From NCBI GenBank assembly GCA_016207985.1, contig JACQYX010000008.1, positions 1 to 9,931 on the forward strand: a stretch of 9,931 bases of DNA, in the 5' to 3' direction. Shown here one piece after another: positions 1 to 6,238 of this stretch. The notes under the pieces are model-generated. The model did no database searches, had not been told where the DNA came from, and worked only from the letters and a program-made list of their open reading frames with translations. Origin of the DNA: Ignavibacteriales bacterium (lineage in GTDB: Bacteria; Bacteroidota; Ignavibacteria; UBA10030; SZUA-254). The translations under genes and the position numbers were made by a program. Numbering within the stretch: the first letter of the stretch is position 1; each line of letters starts with the position of its first letter.

Positions 1-878
1 TTCAGTACTGGAGTGAAGATACCGTCTTTTTTGACGACGACTTTCCATATTCTATTTTTAGCTTGTATCTTCAAGATGAATTTCAAATGACAGAAGATCT
101 CATTGCAACGATTGGTGCGCGTCGGGATGCCTACACTAACATATCAAATCCGATTACCCCTCGTGGTGCTTTAGTCTATTATCCGATGAAAAATTCTACC
201 ATCAAACTCCTTTACGGTGAAGCATTCAGAGTCCCAAATATGTACGAAATCCATTATGAGGATCAAACTACAAACCAAAAGAGAAGTTTTAATCTTCACT
301 CAGAAAAAATTCAAACAACGGAACTTATTTGGGAACAGCGGCTATCAGACGGTCTTTTTAGTCGGCTCTCGCTATTCAATTATAATATGAAGAATCTTAT
401 CGATAATATGATGGTCGATGAAGTTGATTCAATCTATCAATTTATAAATATCAGTCGTGCTCGAGCAATAGGGTTTGAACTATCCATCAAAGCACAATTA
501 GAGGTGGGATTGAGTGGATATGCGAATTATTCTTTTCAAGATGCAATCAACTCAGATACCGAGGAAAAGCTGACGAATTCACCGAACCATTTACTGAAAC
601 TCGGCATAGCTTATCCCGTCACTAAGCATATTGATGGTGCCATCGAATGTCAATATGAAGCCAAACGCAATACAGTGTATGATACAGCCACCGAGCCATT
701 CTTTCTAACAAATTTAACTCTCGCTATCCATCCCGACGACGAACGAATCAGGTTATCGTTATTAGCGAGAAATATATTCAATGTTACATACGCAACTCCA
801 GGAGGTTATGAACATCTACAGCCAAGCATCCCACAAGATGGGCGTAACTTTACTGCAAAATTGGAAATTAACTTATAA
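1..878 (+). CDS. TonB-dependent outer-membrane receptor, C-terminal barrel (5' partial)
   Basis: The frame is open from the window edge (first full codon at position 3) to TAA at 876-878, giving 291 visible residues; the start, plug domain and early barrel lie outside. The visible part shows the alternating pattern of beta-barrel strands. It contains the receptor-type motif LLYGEAFRVPNMYEIHYED and a closing segment of the form ARNIFNVTY...IPQDGRNF, typical of the last barrel strands of TonB-dependent receptors. The last residue is Leu, not the aromatic residue most common at outer-membrane barrel ends. Such receptors import siderophores, vitamins or glycans using TonB energy, but the ligand cannot be told from the barrel end. 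The YfiR-family gene starts 8 nt downstream, so the two are probably co-transcribed. Family confidence is high; specificity is unknown. Confidence 0.9.
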   Translation, partial: QYWSEDTVFFDDDFPYSIFSLYLQDEFQMTEDLIATIGARRDAYTNISNPITPRGALVYYPMKNSTIKLLYGEAFRVPNMYEIHYEDQTTNQKRSFNLHSEKIQTTELIWEQRLSDGLFSRLSLFNYNMKNLIDNMMVDEVDSIYQFINISRARAIGFELSIKAQLEVGLSGYANYSFQDAINSDTEEKLTNSPNHLLKLGIAYPVTKHIDGAIECQYEAKRNTVYDTATEPFFLTNLTLAIHPDDERIRLSLLARNIFNVTYATPGGYEHLQPSIPQDGRNFTAKLEINL

Positions 879-881
879 GGA
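877..881 (+). promoter_or_regulatory. RBS (AAGGA) supporting a TTG start for the YfiR-family gene
   Basis: AAGGA overlaps the stop codon of the receptor gene and lies 5 nt before TTG at 887. The alternative ATG at 905-907 has no purine-rich sequence at a proper distance. The TTG start also gives a better signal peptide, with a Lys right after the initiator. Overlap of the stop and the RBS suggests translational coupling. Confidence 0.5.
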
Positions 882-886
882 TATCA

Positions 887-1444
887 TTGAAAACATCAAT
901 TTTCATGCGACCGCTTATATACTTCATTCTCCATTACGGAGTTTTTTTTGTACTGTTCATATCTTTGGCAGGCATGGATTCTCTAATAGCCCAGGAGATG
1001 CCTATTCCGATTAAGGTTCAGGTTCCATTGTTTACAAAAATCTTATCGTTCGACAGAAATCTGAAAACCAGGGTAGGTAATGAAATTGTTCTCGGTATTG
1101 TTTATCAAAAAAATTTCAGAACATCCTTCGATGTTCAAGATCAAATCATCACAACGATTACAAAAATCCCGATCAGGGAGATTGATGGTATTTCGCTTCG
1201 ATGTATAGCGATAGAGATGAAAGAGAATATTGATCTAACTGATATCATCACAAAAAATAAAGTGGACATATTGTATATTACTCCAATGCGTACTCTCGAC
1301 TTTGAAAAAATAAGTGCTATTTCAAGAGCTAACCAAATACTGACAATCAGCGGCGTTCCAGATTACATAGATGAAGGTTTTGCGGTAGGGATAGGATCAA
1401 AGGGTGACAATCCTATGATTTCCGACAAAACTCGCAACGAATGA
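887..1444 (+). CDS. YfiR-family (DUF4154) periplasmic protein, probably truncated at its C-terminus
   Basis: 185 codons from TTG 887. A signal peptide is clear: Lys2/Arg8, a hydrophobic stretch at about residues 10-28, and likely cleavage near residue 36 (LIA/QE). The mature part fits the YfiR family: VPLFTKILSFDRNL near residues 46-59, VDILYITP (126-133), an ILTISGVPDY strand (151-160) and GFAVGIGSKGDNPMI (164-178). In family members the last motif is normally followed by a further strand and helix of roughly 20-30 residues. Here it runs into eight unrelated residues and a stop, so the C-terminus seems lost. Only one Cys (106) is present, so the disulfides of Pseudomonas YfiR cannot form. 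YfiR proteins are periplasmic regulators of inner-membrane signalling proteins with CHASE8-type domains; the next gene encodes such a sensor. Function here is inferred from family and context, and the gene may be a pseudogene. Confidence 0.75.
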   Translation: MKTSIFMRPLIYFILHYGVFFVLFISLAGMDSLIAQEMPIPIKVQVPLFTKILSFDRNLKTRVGNEIVLGIVYQKNFRTSFDVQDQIITTITKIPIREIDGISLRCIAIEMKENIDLTDIITKNKVDILYITPMRTLDFEKISAISRANQILTISGVPDYIDEGFAVGIGSKGDNPMISDKTRNE

Positions 1445-1484
1445 GACTAATGCCCTCTTTGAAAAAACAAGAAGTATTGCAGAA
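1416..1484 (+). other. Suspected deletion junction between the YfiR gene and the kinase gene
   Basis: In the kinase frame, TGA at 1416-1418 is followed by 22 open codons before ATG 1485. They read as the periplasmic helix that should precede residue 1 (ending TNALFEKTRSIAE), with no ATG, GTG or TTG. In the YfiR frame, homology stops at about 1420 (NPMI). The end of one gene and the beginning of the next therefore meet within a few bases, and no frame here encodes the kinase's expected first membrane helix. A simple frameshift cannot supply it. A deletion in the genome or an assembly misjoin both fit. Confidence 0.5.
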
Positions 1485-4415
1485 ATGACATCGTACAGCG
1501 TGAGTCCGGCGCTTTTATTCAATGATTCTAATAGTGCAGTTGATGCATTAGAGAGTGCAAGACAAAACAAAGATCTTGTCTACATAGCGATAGTTGATGA
1601 TTCAAATAAAGTATTTGCATCCTTCAATATTAAAAATATCACTCCTGATACTCTTAATCCTGAAGAACAGGCAAGACATTTTTTACCTGATGAAGAAATT
1701 TATGAAACTATAACTCCCATCTATCATAATGGAAGGTTCATCGGTCGGCTCTTTTTGGGCATTTCGCTCGAAAAACTCAATCACGAGATTAATCAGAGCC
1801 GCTTGACAAGCGCGCTTGTCAGCTTAGGGATTTTTATTGTCGGTTTAATTGGTGTATTCAGCATCAGTACGATAGTGACAAAGCCGCTGCACCACATGGC
1901 AAAAACCGCGGAGGATATAGCACAAGGCGATTTGACAAAACGGACGGTTGTTTCGTCATATGACGAGGTTGGCAGATTAGCAACTTCGTTTAATACGATG
2001 GTTGAGAATCTTCATCTAACTCAGAGAGAGCTGGAAAACATAAACCGGACTTTAGAAAAAAGGGTACAAGATCGAACTAAAGAACTACAGGATGAGATCA
2101 CCGAGCGTAAAAAGACAGATAACGAATTACATAAAAGCATCCAGAGGCAAACGATACTTCTTCGCTCACTACCAATGGCGTTTTATACCGCTGATGTTTC
2201 TCCGAGTATAAATACGACTTGGATAAGTGAGCAAGTAGAGCAATTGACCGGCTACAAACCGGAACAATTCATTAAAGATCGAACCTTTTGGGCGTCTCAC
2301 ATACATCCAGAAGATAAGAATAATACTTTACAAGATTATAAGAGAGTTCTTTTTGAAAGCACAAGCATAACTGAATATAGATGGCAATGTTCAGACAGTG
2401 CATACCATTGGTTCTTAGATCATACCGTTCTAATTCGTGATGCTTCTGGAAATCCAAAAGAGATAATTGGAACGTGGCTAGATATTAGTGACAGGAAAAA
2501 ATCGGAGGCAGAAATCGTAAACTGGAAACATCGTTATGAATTAGTTGTAGCTTCTTCAGGTCAGATCGTTTATGATTACGATATTAAAACCGGTGCAATA
2601 TTATGGAGTGGAAGCATCAAACAAGTGCTGGGGTATGATACAAACGAATTTTCAGGCGGCATCGATCAATGGTCTGAACTGATCCATCCCGATGATCGTG
2701 CGGAGGCACTTCGATTGTTGGAAATCGCTGAAAATAATATTTCCCAATACGAATTTAGATATCGGTTTCGTCACAAGGACGGTAAATATATCTGGGTATT
2801 GGACAGAGGATTTTTTATCTCCGACGTTCAAAAAAAAGCTGTTCGTATGCTTGGAATGATGCAAGACATTTCAAAAGAAAAACTTGCCGAAGAAGAATTG
2901 CGTAAACTATCGAGCGCTGTCGAGCAGAGTCCTGTTTCAATCATAATTACGAATACATCGGGTGAGATTGAATATGTAAATTCAAAATTCCTTAAGGTTA
3001 CCGGATATAATTTTCAAGAGGTATTAAATCAAAATCCACGCATTTTAAAGTCAGGGGAAACTTCAGATTCTGAATATAAAAAATTGTGGGATACGATTTC
3101 TTCAGGAAAAGAATGGCGTGGAGAATTCCACAATAAGAAAAAAAATGGTGAATTATTCTGGGAAAGCGCGACAATCTCACCGATTATTGATAACGAAGGA
3201 AAGATAACACATTATCTTGCCGTAAAAGAAGATATCACTGAGAAGAAAATTCTTGAATCACAATTTTACAGAGCTCAACGCATAGAAAGCCTCGGAACAT
3301 TAGCTGGAGGGGTTGCACACGATCTCAATAATGTGCTCGCCCCTATTCTTATGGCGGTACAGCTTCTTAAATCGAATGCGTCGGATGAAAAGAAGCAACA
3401 ATGGCTGTCAATGATGCGATCAAGCACCGAGCGCGGCGTGAGTATAGTGAAACAACTGCTCACTTTTGCTAGAGGTGCCGAAGGAGAACGAATTTTAGTA
3501 CAGCCTAAACATCTTTTGCGTGAAATTGAGAAGATTGTTAGTGAAACCTTTCCGCGAAACATACAGATCCGGACGGAAATTCCTAAAAGTCTTTGGACAA
3601 TTTCAGCCGATACCACCCAGCTTCATCAGGTAATAATAAATTTGTGCGTTAACGCGCGAGATGCAATGCCTACCGGCGGTAATTTGATGATAAGAGCGAT
3701 GAACATCATCCTCGATGAACGCACTGCTCATCAATACCTCGAAGGTAAACCTGGCCCGTACGTTGTCATTACTGTGGAAGATACGGGTATGGGTGTTCCT
3801 AAAAACATTATTGATAAAATATTTGATCCATTTTTTACAACGAAAGATGTTGGAAAAGGAACCGGATTAGGATTATCTACTGTAATGTCTATCATAAAAA
3901 GTCATGGAGGATTCATTAACGTTTATAGTGAAGTCGGACACGGTAGTGTATTCAAGATATATCTGCCGGCATCAGAAATTATAAACATTCATGAGGCTGA
4001 AGAGGACCGTTTAAATCTGCCGCTCGGTAATGGAGAATCTATTCTCATCATTGATGATGAAGCACCGATTCGCGAAATTACGAAAGGAATTCTTGAATCG
4101 TATGGATACAATGTATTGACTGCACAGGATGGAACCGAAGGCGTTGCGTTATATACAACCTCACAGGATATCATAAAAATTGTAATTACAGATATGATGA
4201 TGCCTTTCATGGATGGAGCCGTTGTTATCCGAACTCTCCAAAAGATCGATCCAACGGTGAAAATCATTGCTACAAGTGGATTGGCAGAAACTGATAACAT
4301 AACCGAATTAAGATCTGAAAATGTAAAAGCATTCTTGAGAAAGCCATTTCAAGCTGATCAACTTCTAAAAGTGATCGGCTCGGTGCTAAGTGATCAGATT
4401 AGCGATGATACATAA
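1485..4415 (+). CDS. Hybrid sensor histidine kinase: CHASE8-like, HAMP, 3 PAS, HisKA, HATPase, receiver
   Basis: 976 residues. Order: CHASE8-like extracytoplasmic domain (about 1-105; LLFNDSNSAVDALES and, near its end, the PIYHNGRFIGRLFLGISLEKL stretch at 78-98), membrane helix (about 107-131), HAMP (about 129-183, Pro134), coiled coil (about 176-217), PAS domains (about 218-338, 346-466, 470-592), HisKA (about 598-664, phospho-acceptor His612 in GGVAHDLNN), and HATPase (N box Asn723, DTGMG with Asp766, FDPFFTTK 780-787, GKGTGLGLS 790-798). The C-terminal receiver has acidic Asp857/Asp858, phospho-acceptor Asp903, Thr930 and Lys953. All catalytic residues are present, so phosphorelay chemistry looks intact. 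The hybrid form implies transfer to a separate Hpt protein or regulator, none of which is in the window. ATG 1485 is the first possible start in frame, but its RBS is poor (AGAAG about 10 nt upstream) and the expected N-terminal membrane helix is missing; see 1416-1484. Without it the sensor may not reach the periplasm. Confidence 0.93.
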   Translation: MTSYSVSPALLFNDSNSAVDALESARQNKDLVYIAIVDDSNKVFASFNIKNITPDTLNPEEQARHFLPDEEIYETITPIYHNGRFIGRLFLGISLEKLNHEINQSRLTSALVSLGIFIVGLIGVFSISTIVTKPLHHMAKTAEDIAQGDLTKRTVVSSYDEVGRLATSFNTMVENLHLTQRELENINRTLEKRVQDRTKELQDEITERKKTDNELHKSIQRQTILLRSLPMAFYTADVSPSINTTWISEQVEQLTGYKPEQFIKDRTFWASHIHPEDKNNTLQDYKRVLFESTSITEYRWQCSDSAYHWFLDHTVLIRDASGNPKEIIGTWLDISDRKKSEAEIVNWKHRYELVVASSGQIVYDYDIKTGAILWSGSIKQVLGYDTNEFSGGIDQWSELIHPDDRAEALRLLEIAENNISQYEFRYRFRHKDGKYIWVLDRGFFISDVQKKAVRMLGMMQDISKEKLAEEELRKLSSAVEQSPVSIIITNTSGEIEYVNSKFLKVTGYNFQEVLNQNPRILKSGETSDSEYKKLWDTISSGKEWRGEFHNKKKNGELFWESATISPIIDNEGKITHYLAVKEDITEKKILESQFYRAQRIESLGTLAGGVAHDLNNVLAPILMAVQLLKSNASDEKKQQWLSMMRSSTERGVSIVKQLLTFARGAEGERILVQPKHLLREIEKIVSETFPRNIQIRTEIPKSLWTISADTTQLHQVIINLCVNARDAMPTGGNLMIRAMNIILDERTAHQYLEGKPGPYVVITVEDTGMGVPKNIIDKIFDPFFTTKDVGKGTGLGLSTVMSIIKSHGGFINVYSEVGHGSVFKIYLPASEIINIHEAEEDRLNLPLGNGESILIIDDEAPIREITKGILESYGYNVLTAQDGTEGVALYTTSQDIIKIVITDMMMPFMDGAVVIRTLQKIDPTVKIIATSGLAETDNITELRSENVKAFLRKPFQADQLLKVIGSVLSDQISDDT

Positions 4416-4488
4416 CATTATTTCCCATCGAGAAGTCTGCTGATTTTTCTGCCCTTTTGAATCGGATAAATTTACGTTGCCAAAATAC

Positions 4489-4517
4489 TTGAAATTTATT
4501 AAAAGACTTTGTATAAT
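4489..4517 (+). promoter_or_regulatory. Near-consensus sigma70-type promoter
   Basis: TTGAAA at 4489-4494 and TATAAT at 4512-4517 are separated by exactly 17 bp. The predicted transcript start is near 4524, about 49 nt before the ATG of the 44-codon ORF, with a GGAGG ribosome binding site between. It lies 73 nt after the kinase stop, so it would start a separate transcript. The region is AT-rich, which raises the chance of random matches, but box quality, spacing and downstream RBS/ORF agree. Confidence 0.6.
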
Positions 4518-4562
4518 CAATTGAAAACCCAATAACTCGTTTATTTTCCTAAACAAATAAAT

Positions 4563-4567
4563 GGAGG
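4563..4567 (+). promoter_or_regulatory. RBS (GGAGG) of the 44-codon ORF
   Basis: A perfect GGAGG lies 5 nt before ATG 4573. It is one of the two strongest Shine-Dalgarno matches in the window and the main argument that the short ORF is translated. Confidence 0.6.
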
Positions 4568-4572
4568 AATAT

Positions 4573-4707
4573 ATGACAAAGCATGAGCCGATCTCTGCGA
4601 AAGACATAAAATTAGAAAAGGAAATATGGAGAAAACTTGGAAAGTCCGGAAAAAAAAGAAACGAGAGGTTGACACAACTAAACAAATTCGCGTGGTACAG
4701 AGCGTGA
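4573..4707 (+). CDS. Small basic protein of unknown function (44 residues)
   Basis: ATG 4573 to TGA 4705-4707. I do not recognise the family. The peptide is highly charged, begins MTKHEPISAKDIKLEKEIWR and has a lysine/arginine-rich middle (KSGKKRNER, 24-32) followed by LTQLNKFAWYRA. It has no signal peptide or membrane helix, so it is probably cytoplasmic and might bind nucleic acid, but that is only composition. Support comes from context: a TTGAAA-17-TATAAT promoter at 4489-4517 and GGAGG 5 nt before the start. The frame stays open for 38 more codons after the TGA (4708-4821, TAA at 4822), and a one-base insertion near the stop would read AWKAGHIRGGHAYH. The gene could therefore be a shortened relic of a longer one. 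It is absent from ordinary ORF listings because of its length. Confidence 0.5.
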   Translation: MTKHEPISAKDIKLEKEIWRKLGKSGKKRNERLTQLNKFAWYRA

Positions 4708-4819
4708 AAGCAGGTCATATACGGGGTGGGCACGCCTATCACTGATGGAAAAAGGATAGACTTTTCTCCTGCAGAAATTTACTCTACGTCTCTTGAACTA
4801 ATATTTAATTTTTCGGCAG

Positions 4820-4920
4820 ACTAACGGTAAAGAAGAAGCTGTTTCAGCGTCCAGACTTCATTCTCACGCTGTGCAAGCGAACGTTCCAGCTTATGAATCT
4901 TTCGCTGCATTACCGTTAGT
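4820..4920. repeat. 11-bp perfect inverted repeat spanning about 100 bp
   Basis: ACTAACGGTAA at 4820-4830 is exactly matched in reverse complement by TTACCGTTAGT at 4910-4920. The left copy contains the stop codons of both the minus-strand 63-codon ORF and the extended + strand frame. The 79-bp loop is too long for a typical terminator. No transposase or target duplication accompanies it, so it may be chance. Confidence 0.3.
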
Positions 4921-5012
4921 GATGTATTTTTTTCAAACGGCTGATTCGGTCGTATATTTTTCACTTCCGATACCAACTCTTGCCGTATTTTCTGACTCTT
5001 CTTTTGTATCAT
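4821..5012 (-). CDS. Doubtful short ORF, coiled-coil-like (63 residues)
   Basis: ATG 5012 to TAG 4823-4821. The product is polar and highly charged, with a helical, heptad-like C-terminal half (MQRKIHKLERSLAQRENEVW) suggesting a coiled coil. I do not recognise a family. Only GGA, 3 nt before the ATG, stands in for a ribosome binding site. The composition looks more protein-like than the antisense frame, which is hydrophobic and disordered in pattern. It could be a small regulator, the tail of a degraded gene, or chance. Confidence 0.25.
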   Translation of the reverse strand: MIQKKSQKIRQELVSEVKNIRPNQPFEKNTSLTVMQRKIHKLERSLAQRENEVWTLKQLLLYR

Positions 5013-5105
5013 TTTTCCATCCAGCGGAATTAAATCGTGTCATCACAAATATATCAATTACTTTTAATAAATAATATCAAATACAAAATGTACTACTATT
5101 TTTAT

Positions 5106-5144
5106 GTTCAAAAATCGAGTATCAACATTCGATTATTCCTGAAC
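5106..5144 (-). terminator. Imperfect hairpin downstream of ptb, weak terminator candidate
   Basis: Arms GTTCA (5106-5110) plus AATCGA (5113-5118) pair with TCGATT (5129-5134) plus TGAAC (5140-5144), with a 10-nt loop and an internal bulge. Read on the - strand, the inner stem runs directly into a short T run (ATTTTTG). It sits about 160 nt after the ptb stop codon. Stem GC is low, so termination here is uncertain. Confidence 0.2.
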
Positions 5145-5300
5145 TATTTCAATGAACTGAGTTAAGAACGATAATGAGAGTCTTCAAAAAATGTCAGCGT
5201 TCTCAGGTCTTATCTCGTGAGCCGTAAAAGTTCAGGACTTCTATCCGGTTACATCGCCGAGATTTTCCTACTACTAATATACTTGGGAGAATAATGAAAG

Positions 5301-6236
5301 TCAATGAAAAATATCTTTATTTTTAGGATAATAGTTGCTCATGATCTTACCCAAGGCGATCGATAGCACTTTGGCATCACTCTTGTCGGCTCTTGACGGG
5401 ATAAGAATGGGTACACTCCCCCCGACTATTACGTGGGCAAGCCGGTAACCGGCGAAGTAGGTTGTACCTTTAGCAAATATGTTGGCTGCCTCGATGCTCG
5501 GAAGTACGAGAATTTCTGCATTTCCCGCAACTTGTGAGACGATTTTTTTCTCTCCCGCCGCTTCGGAGGATAGGGCATTATCCAGCGCTAACGGTCCATC
5601 AACCGTACACCCTTTAATTTGACCGCGTTCATTCATTTTCGAAATTATTGCGGCGTCGACCGTCGACTGGAGGTTCGGATTAATAAATTCCGAGGCAGAG
5701 AGGAGTGCAACCTTAGGATTTGAATTACCGAGGGCATGTGCTACCTCGACTGCATTCTTCACAAGCTCGATTTTATCTTCGAGGTCAGGTGCAAGCGTAA
5801 TGCCACCGTCTGTTATCATCACAAACTTATTTCCTTGACGGGCTGGATACTCGAACATGAAAACATCAGAAAGCAATCTGCCCGTACGAATTCCTGCATC
5901 CTCATGAAGCAATGCCTTCATTAATGTGGAAGTATCGACTCCACCTTTGAGCACAATATCTCCCTTTCCACCTTTGATTAAATCGATAGCAGTTTTCAAT
6001 GCCTCGGATACATCGGGCTTATGTACAATCTCGATTAATCCCCGAACCTTCTCGTAGATGGGCAATTTTAGTTTAATCGTATCTTGATCGCCGACAAGAA
6101 TAAACTCAGCCAACTGTTTTTCACATGCTTCCGATATCGCCAAAAGGGTTTCTTCGTTATTCGGTAATATAACGATGACCTTTTTTCCCTGAATTTGTCG
6201 GGCTGCAGTAATCAATTCTTCGAAATTTTTTATCAT
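5301..6236 (-). CDS. ptb: Phosphate butyryltransferase / phosphotransacetylase-like enzyme
   Basis: Reversible acyl-CoA + phosphate to acyl phosphate + CoA, in the cytoplasm. I choose ATG 6236 (311 residues, MIKNFEELI...), 2 nt after the buk stop and with AAGGAA upstream. A start 16 codons earlier would overlap buk and adds a non-conserved stretch. Family marks: an N-terminal VIVILPNNEETLLA strand/helix (20-33), GKGDIVLKGGVDTSTLMKALL (90-110), VDGPLALDNALS (212-223), and the C-terminal VPILIPSRADKSDAKVLSIA (275-294). The length fits phosphate butyryltransferases (about 300 residues) and not the longer DRTGG-domain Pta enzymes. Adjacent butyrate kinase supports the butyryl-type call, although branched-chain acyl-CoAs or acetyl-CoA remain possible substrates. 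It is the last gene of the minus-strand operon. Confidence 0.9.
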   Translation of the reverse strand: MIKNFEELITAARQIQGKKVIVILPNNEETLLAISEACEKQLAEFILVGDQDTIKLKLPIYEKVRGLIEIVHKPDVSEALKTAIDLIKGGKGDIVLKGGVDTSTLMKALLHEDAGIRTGRLLSDVFMFEYPARQGNKFVMITDGGITLAPDLEDKIELVKNAVEVAHALGNSNPKVALLSASEFINPNLQSTVDAAIISKMNERGQIKGCTVDGPLALDNALSSEAAGEKKIVSQVAGNAEILVLPSIEAANIFAKGTTYFAGYRLAHVIVGGSVPILIPSRADKSDAKVLSIALGKIMSNYYPKNKDIFH

Positions 6237-6238
6237 GC

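Larger units (their letters stand above)
4708..5300. other. Intergenic stretch between convergent transcription units, no confident gene
   Basis: About 590 bases separate the small + strand ORF from the end of ptb on the - strand. I see no tRNA, no CRISPR-like repeats, no transposase and no strong GC-rich terminator. What it holds is a weak 63-codon minus-strand ORF (4821-5012), an 11-bp inverted repeat (4820-4830/4910-4920) and an imperfect hairpin (5106-5144). The longer + strand frame over 4871-5074 is antisense to the minus ORF and shows no domain pattern. The region looks like ordinary or decaying spacer. Confidence 0.5.

Noticed and set aside
3275..3616. 113-codon minus-strand ORF inside the kinase gene
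   Set aside because: It is fully embedded in the conserved HisKA region of the real gene and is a codon-bias shadow; the same holds for the frame at 3989-4300.
4705..4707. TGA as a selenocysteine codon in the small ORF
   Set aside because: No known selenoprotein context and no obvious SECIS-like hairpin immediately after it; 38 open codons can occur by chance.
4386..4742. 118-codon minus-strand ORF opposite the small + strand gene
   Set aside because: It overlaps the kinase end, the promoter and the small gene, has low-complexity Phe/Leu/Ser-rich content typical of antisense frames, and has no RBS or domain pattern.
4747..4769. Hairpin GGA-AAAAG / CTTTT-TCC with a bulged C after the small gene
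   Set aside because: The stem is AT-rich and no T run follows on either strand, so I do not call it a terminator.
4871..5074. 67-codon + strand ORF in the spacer
   Set aside because: It is antisense to a more protein-like minus frame, starts on a non-ATG codon and has no RBS.
5168..5315. Two similar stretches, ATAATGAGAGTC and ATAATGAAAGTC, about 120 bp apart
   Set aside because: Similarity is short and lost on both sides, and composition is AT-rich; no evidence of a functional direct repeat.
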